Assembly (NCBI GenBank): GCA_017515945.1
Contig: JAFWDX010000227.1
Span: forward strand, 1 to 5,835
From: Blautia sp.
GTDB lineage: Bacteria; Bacillota; Clostridia; Lachnospirales; Lachnospiraceae
Length of the DNA: 5,835 bases
Reading direction: 5' to 3'
Part shown: positions 5,203-5,835 of the stretch, piece by piece
Position numbering within the stretch: position 1 is the stretch's first letter
Layout of the letters: every line of letters starts with the position of its first letter
The notes under the pieces: generated by a model
What the model saw: only the letters and a program-made list of their open reading frames with translations
The model's database searches: none
Told to the model about the DNA's origin: nothing
Program-made: the position numbers and the translations under genes

Positions 5203-5222
5203 GTGGGTCAACAGGCCCCTGT
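5203..5222. repeat. Decayed repeat with short palindrome before the MATE gene
   Basis: GTGGGTCA (5203-5210) resembles the ATGAGTCA arm. It is followed by ACAGG-CC-CCTGT (5211-5222), a perfect 5-base inverted repeat and a mildly pyrimidine-rich stretch. It may be a degenerate seventh copy. As a terminator it would be weak, since there is no real T-run. Confidence 0.35.
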
Positions 5223-5248
5223 CTCCTTTCTTAACGAGGATCGATCGT

Positions 5249-5835
5249 ATGGAAAATATGAAAAAAGAAAATCCGGACAATACAGAGTGGATGTTTGTCC
5301 ATGCGCCGGCGGGCAGAACTTATATGCGTTTTGCCCTACCTGTAATCATGGGCATGGTCATCACGCTGATCTACAATGTAGTGGATACCTATTTTATCAC
5401 CTTGACGGGTAATACGGAGCTGATCGCCGGTGTTTCTCTTGTGGCGCCGGTTTTTTCTCTGATGATTGCCTTCGGGGATATCTGGGGATTGGGTGGAAGT
5501 TCGCTGATCTCCAGGCTCCTGGGCAGGGGAGAAGAGGAAAAGGCCCGGTCCGTATCCGCCTTTTGTTTTTGGGCGGCGATCGGCTGGGGACTGCTCGTGA
5601 CTGTGGTGATGCTGGCTTTCAGGACTCCGGTGCTGAGGATGCTGGGAGCCCGGGAGGGGACATTTGCCTATGCATCGGCCTACTATACATGGATCGTGGC
5701 AGGGGCCGCCGCGATCATTTTTTCCCTCGCACCGAATAATATTCTGCGGACAGAAGGAATGGCGGCTTATGCCATGACTGGTTCCATCATCGGATCCGTG
5801 CTGAATATGATCCTGGATCCGATCTTTATTTTCGC
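5249..5835 (+). CDS. MATE family efflux transporter, MepA-like (3' truncated by window end)
   Basis: The first 195 codons of a MATE-family Na+- or H+-coupled multidrug/cation antiporter; family members usually run to about 450 residues, so more than half lies beyond the window. After a hydrophilic leader (residues 1-24) the sequence follows the MepA-like pattern: RFALPVIMGMVITLIYNVVDTYFI (27-50), IAGVSLVAPVFSLMIAFGDIWGLGGSSLISRLLG (59-92), NNILRTEG (163-170) and VLNMILDPIFIF (184-195). Roughly five membrane helices are present. The ATG at 5249 is chosen because GAGGA (5236-5240) lies eight bases upstream; the next in-frame ATG at 5258 is less well spaced. No clear promoter lies in the 195 bases after the deacylase stop, so it may be read through from that gene across the repeat array. 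The drug or metabolite exported is unknown. Confidence 0.9.
   Translation, partial: MENMKKENPDNTEWMFVHAPAGRTYMRFALPVIMGMVITLIYNVVDTYFITLTGNTELIAGVSLVAPVFSLMIAFGDIWGLGGSSLISRLLGRGEEEKARSVSAFCFWAAIGWGLLVTVVMLAFRTPVLRMLGAREGTFAYASAYYTWIVAGAAAIIFSLAPNNILRTEGMAAYAMTGSIIGSVLNMILDPIFIF

Noticed and set aside
4123..5222. TGAGTCA (AP-1/Gcn4-like) and ATGCAAAT (octamer-like) matches
   Set aside because: These are eukaryotic factor sites. In this bacterial context the resemblance is coincidental.

Overview
The window looks like part of a chromosome from a moderately GC-rich Bacillota (Firmicutes), most likely a Clostridia/Lachnospiraceae-type gut anaerobe. This rests on protein style (a GH31 glycosidase, a YbaK/EbsC-type deacylase, a MepA-like MATE transporter), consensus-like sigma-70/sigma-A promoters and GGAG-type ribosome binding sites. 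The taxon is an inference; no rRNA or marker gene is present. All four supported genes lie on the + strand.

Layout. Bases 1-191 hold no gene I can support. A strong extended -10 promoter (192-220) drives a cytoplasmic family GH31 alpha-glycosidase (271-2844). After an 84-base gap comes a major-facilitator transporter (2929-4122). The pair reads as an uptake-and-hydrolysis unit: the transporter probably imports an alpha-linked oligosaccharide or glycoside, which the glycosidase cleaves in the cytoplasm. Substrate is unknown. Next is a 469-base gene-free stretch (4123-4591) packed with palindromes, then a YbaK/EbsC-type aminoacyl-tRNA deacylase (4592-5053), a palindromic tandem array (5018-5202), and the first 195 codons of a MATE efflux pump (5249 to the window end).

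The most unusual content is the repeat landscape around the deacylase gene. A family of REP-like palindromes, about 31 bases with 8-base arms ATGAGTCA/TGACTCAT around a smaller GGGAC..GTCCC-type palindrome, occurs six times, plus decayed halves. The three copies before the gene carry the core in one orientation and the three after it in the other. One copy has changed both outer bases to keep pairing (GTGAGTCA/TGACTCAC). Downstream, the palindrome has been tandemly duplicated together with the last 11 codons of the deacylase gene, giving three units of about 60 bases. The stop codons of both the transporter and the deacylase lie inside repeat sequence.

Two further structures share the intergenic stretch. 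One is a 113-base near-perfect hairpin (53-position stem in unbroken register, 7-base loop). The other is a hairpin whose 3' arm runs into a perfect TATAAT extended -10 box, probably the deacylase promoter. No transposase, RAYT gene, CRISPR array, tRNA or rRNA was seen.
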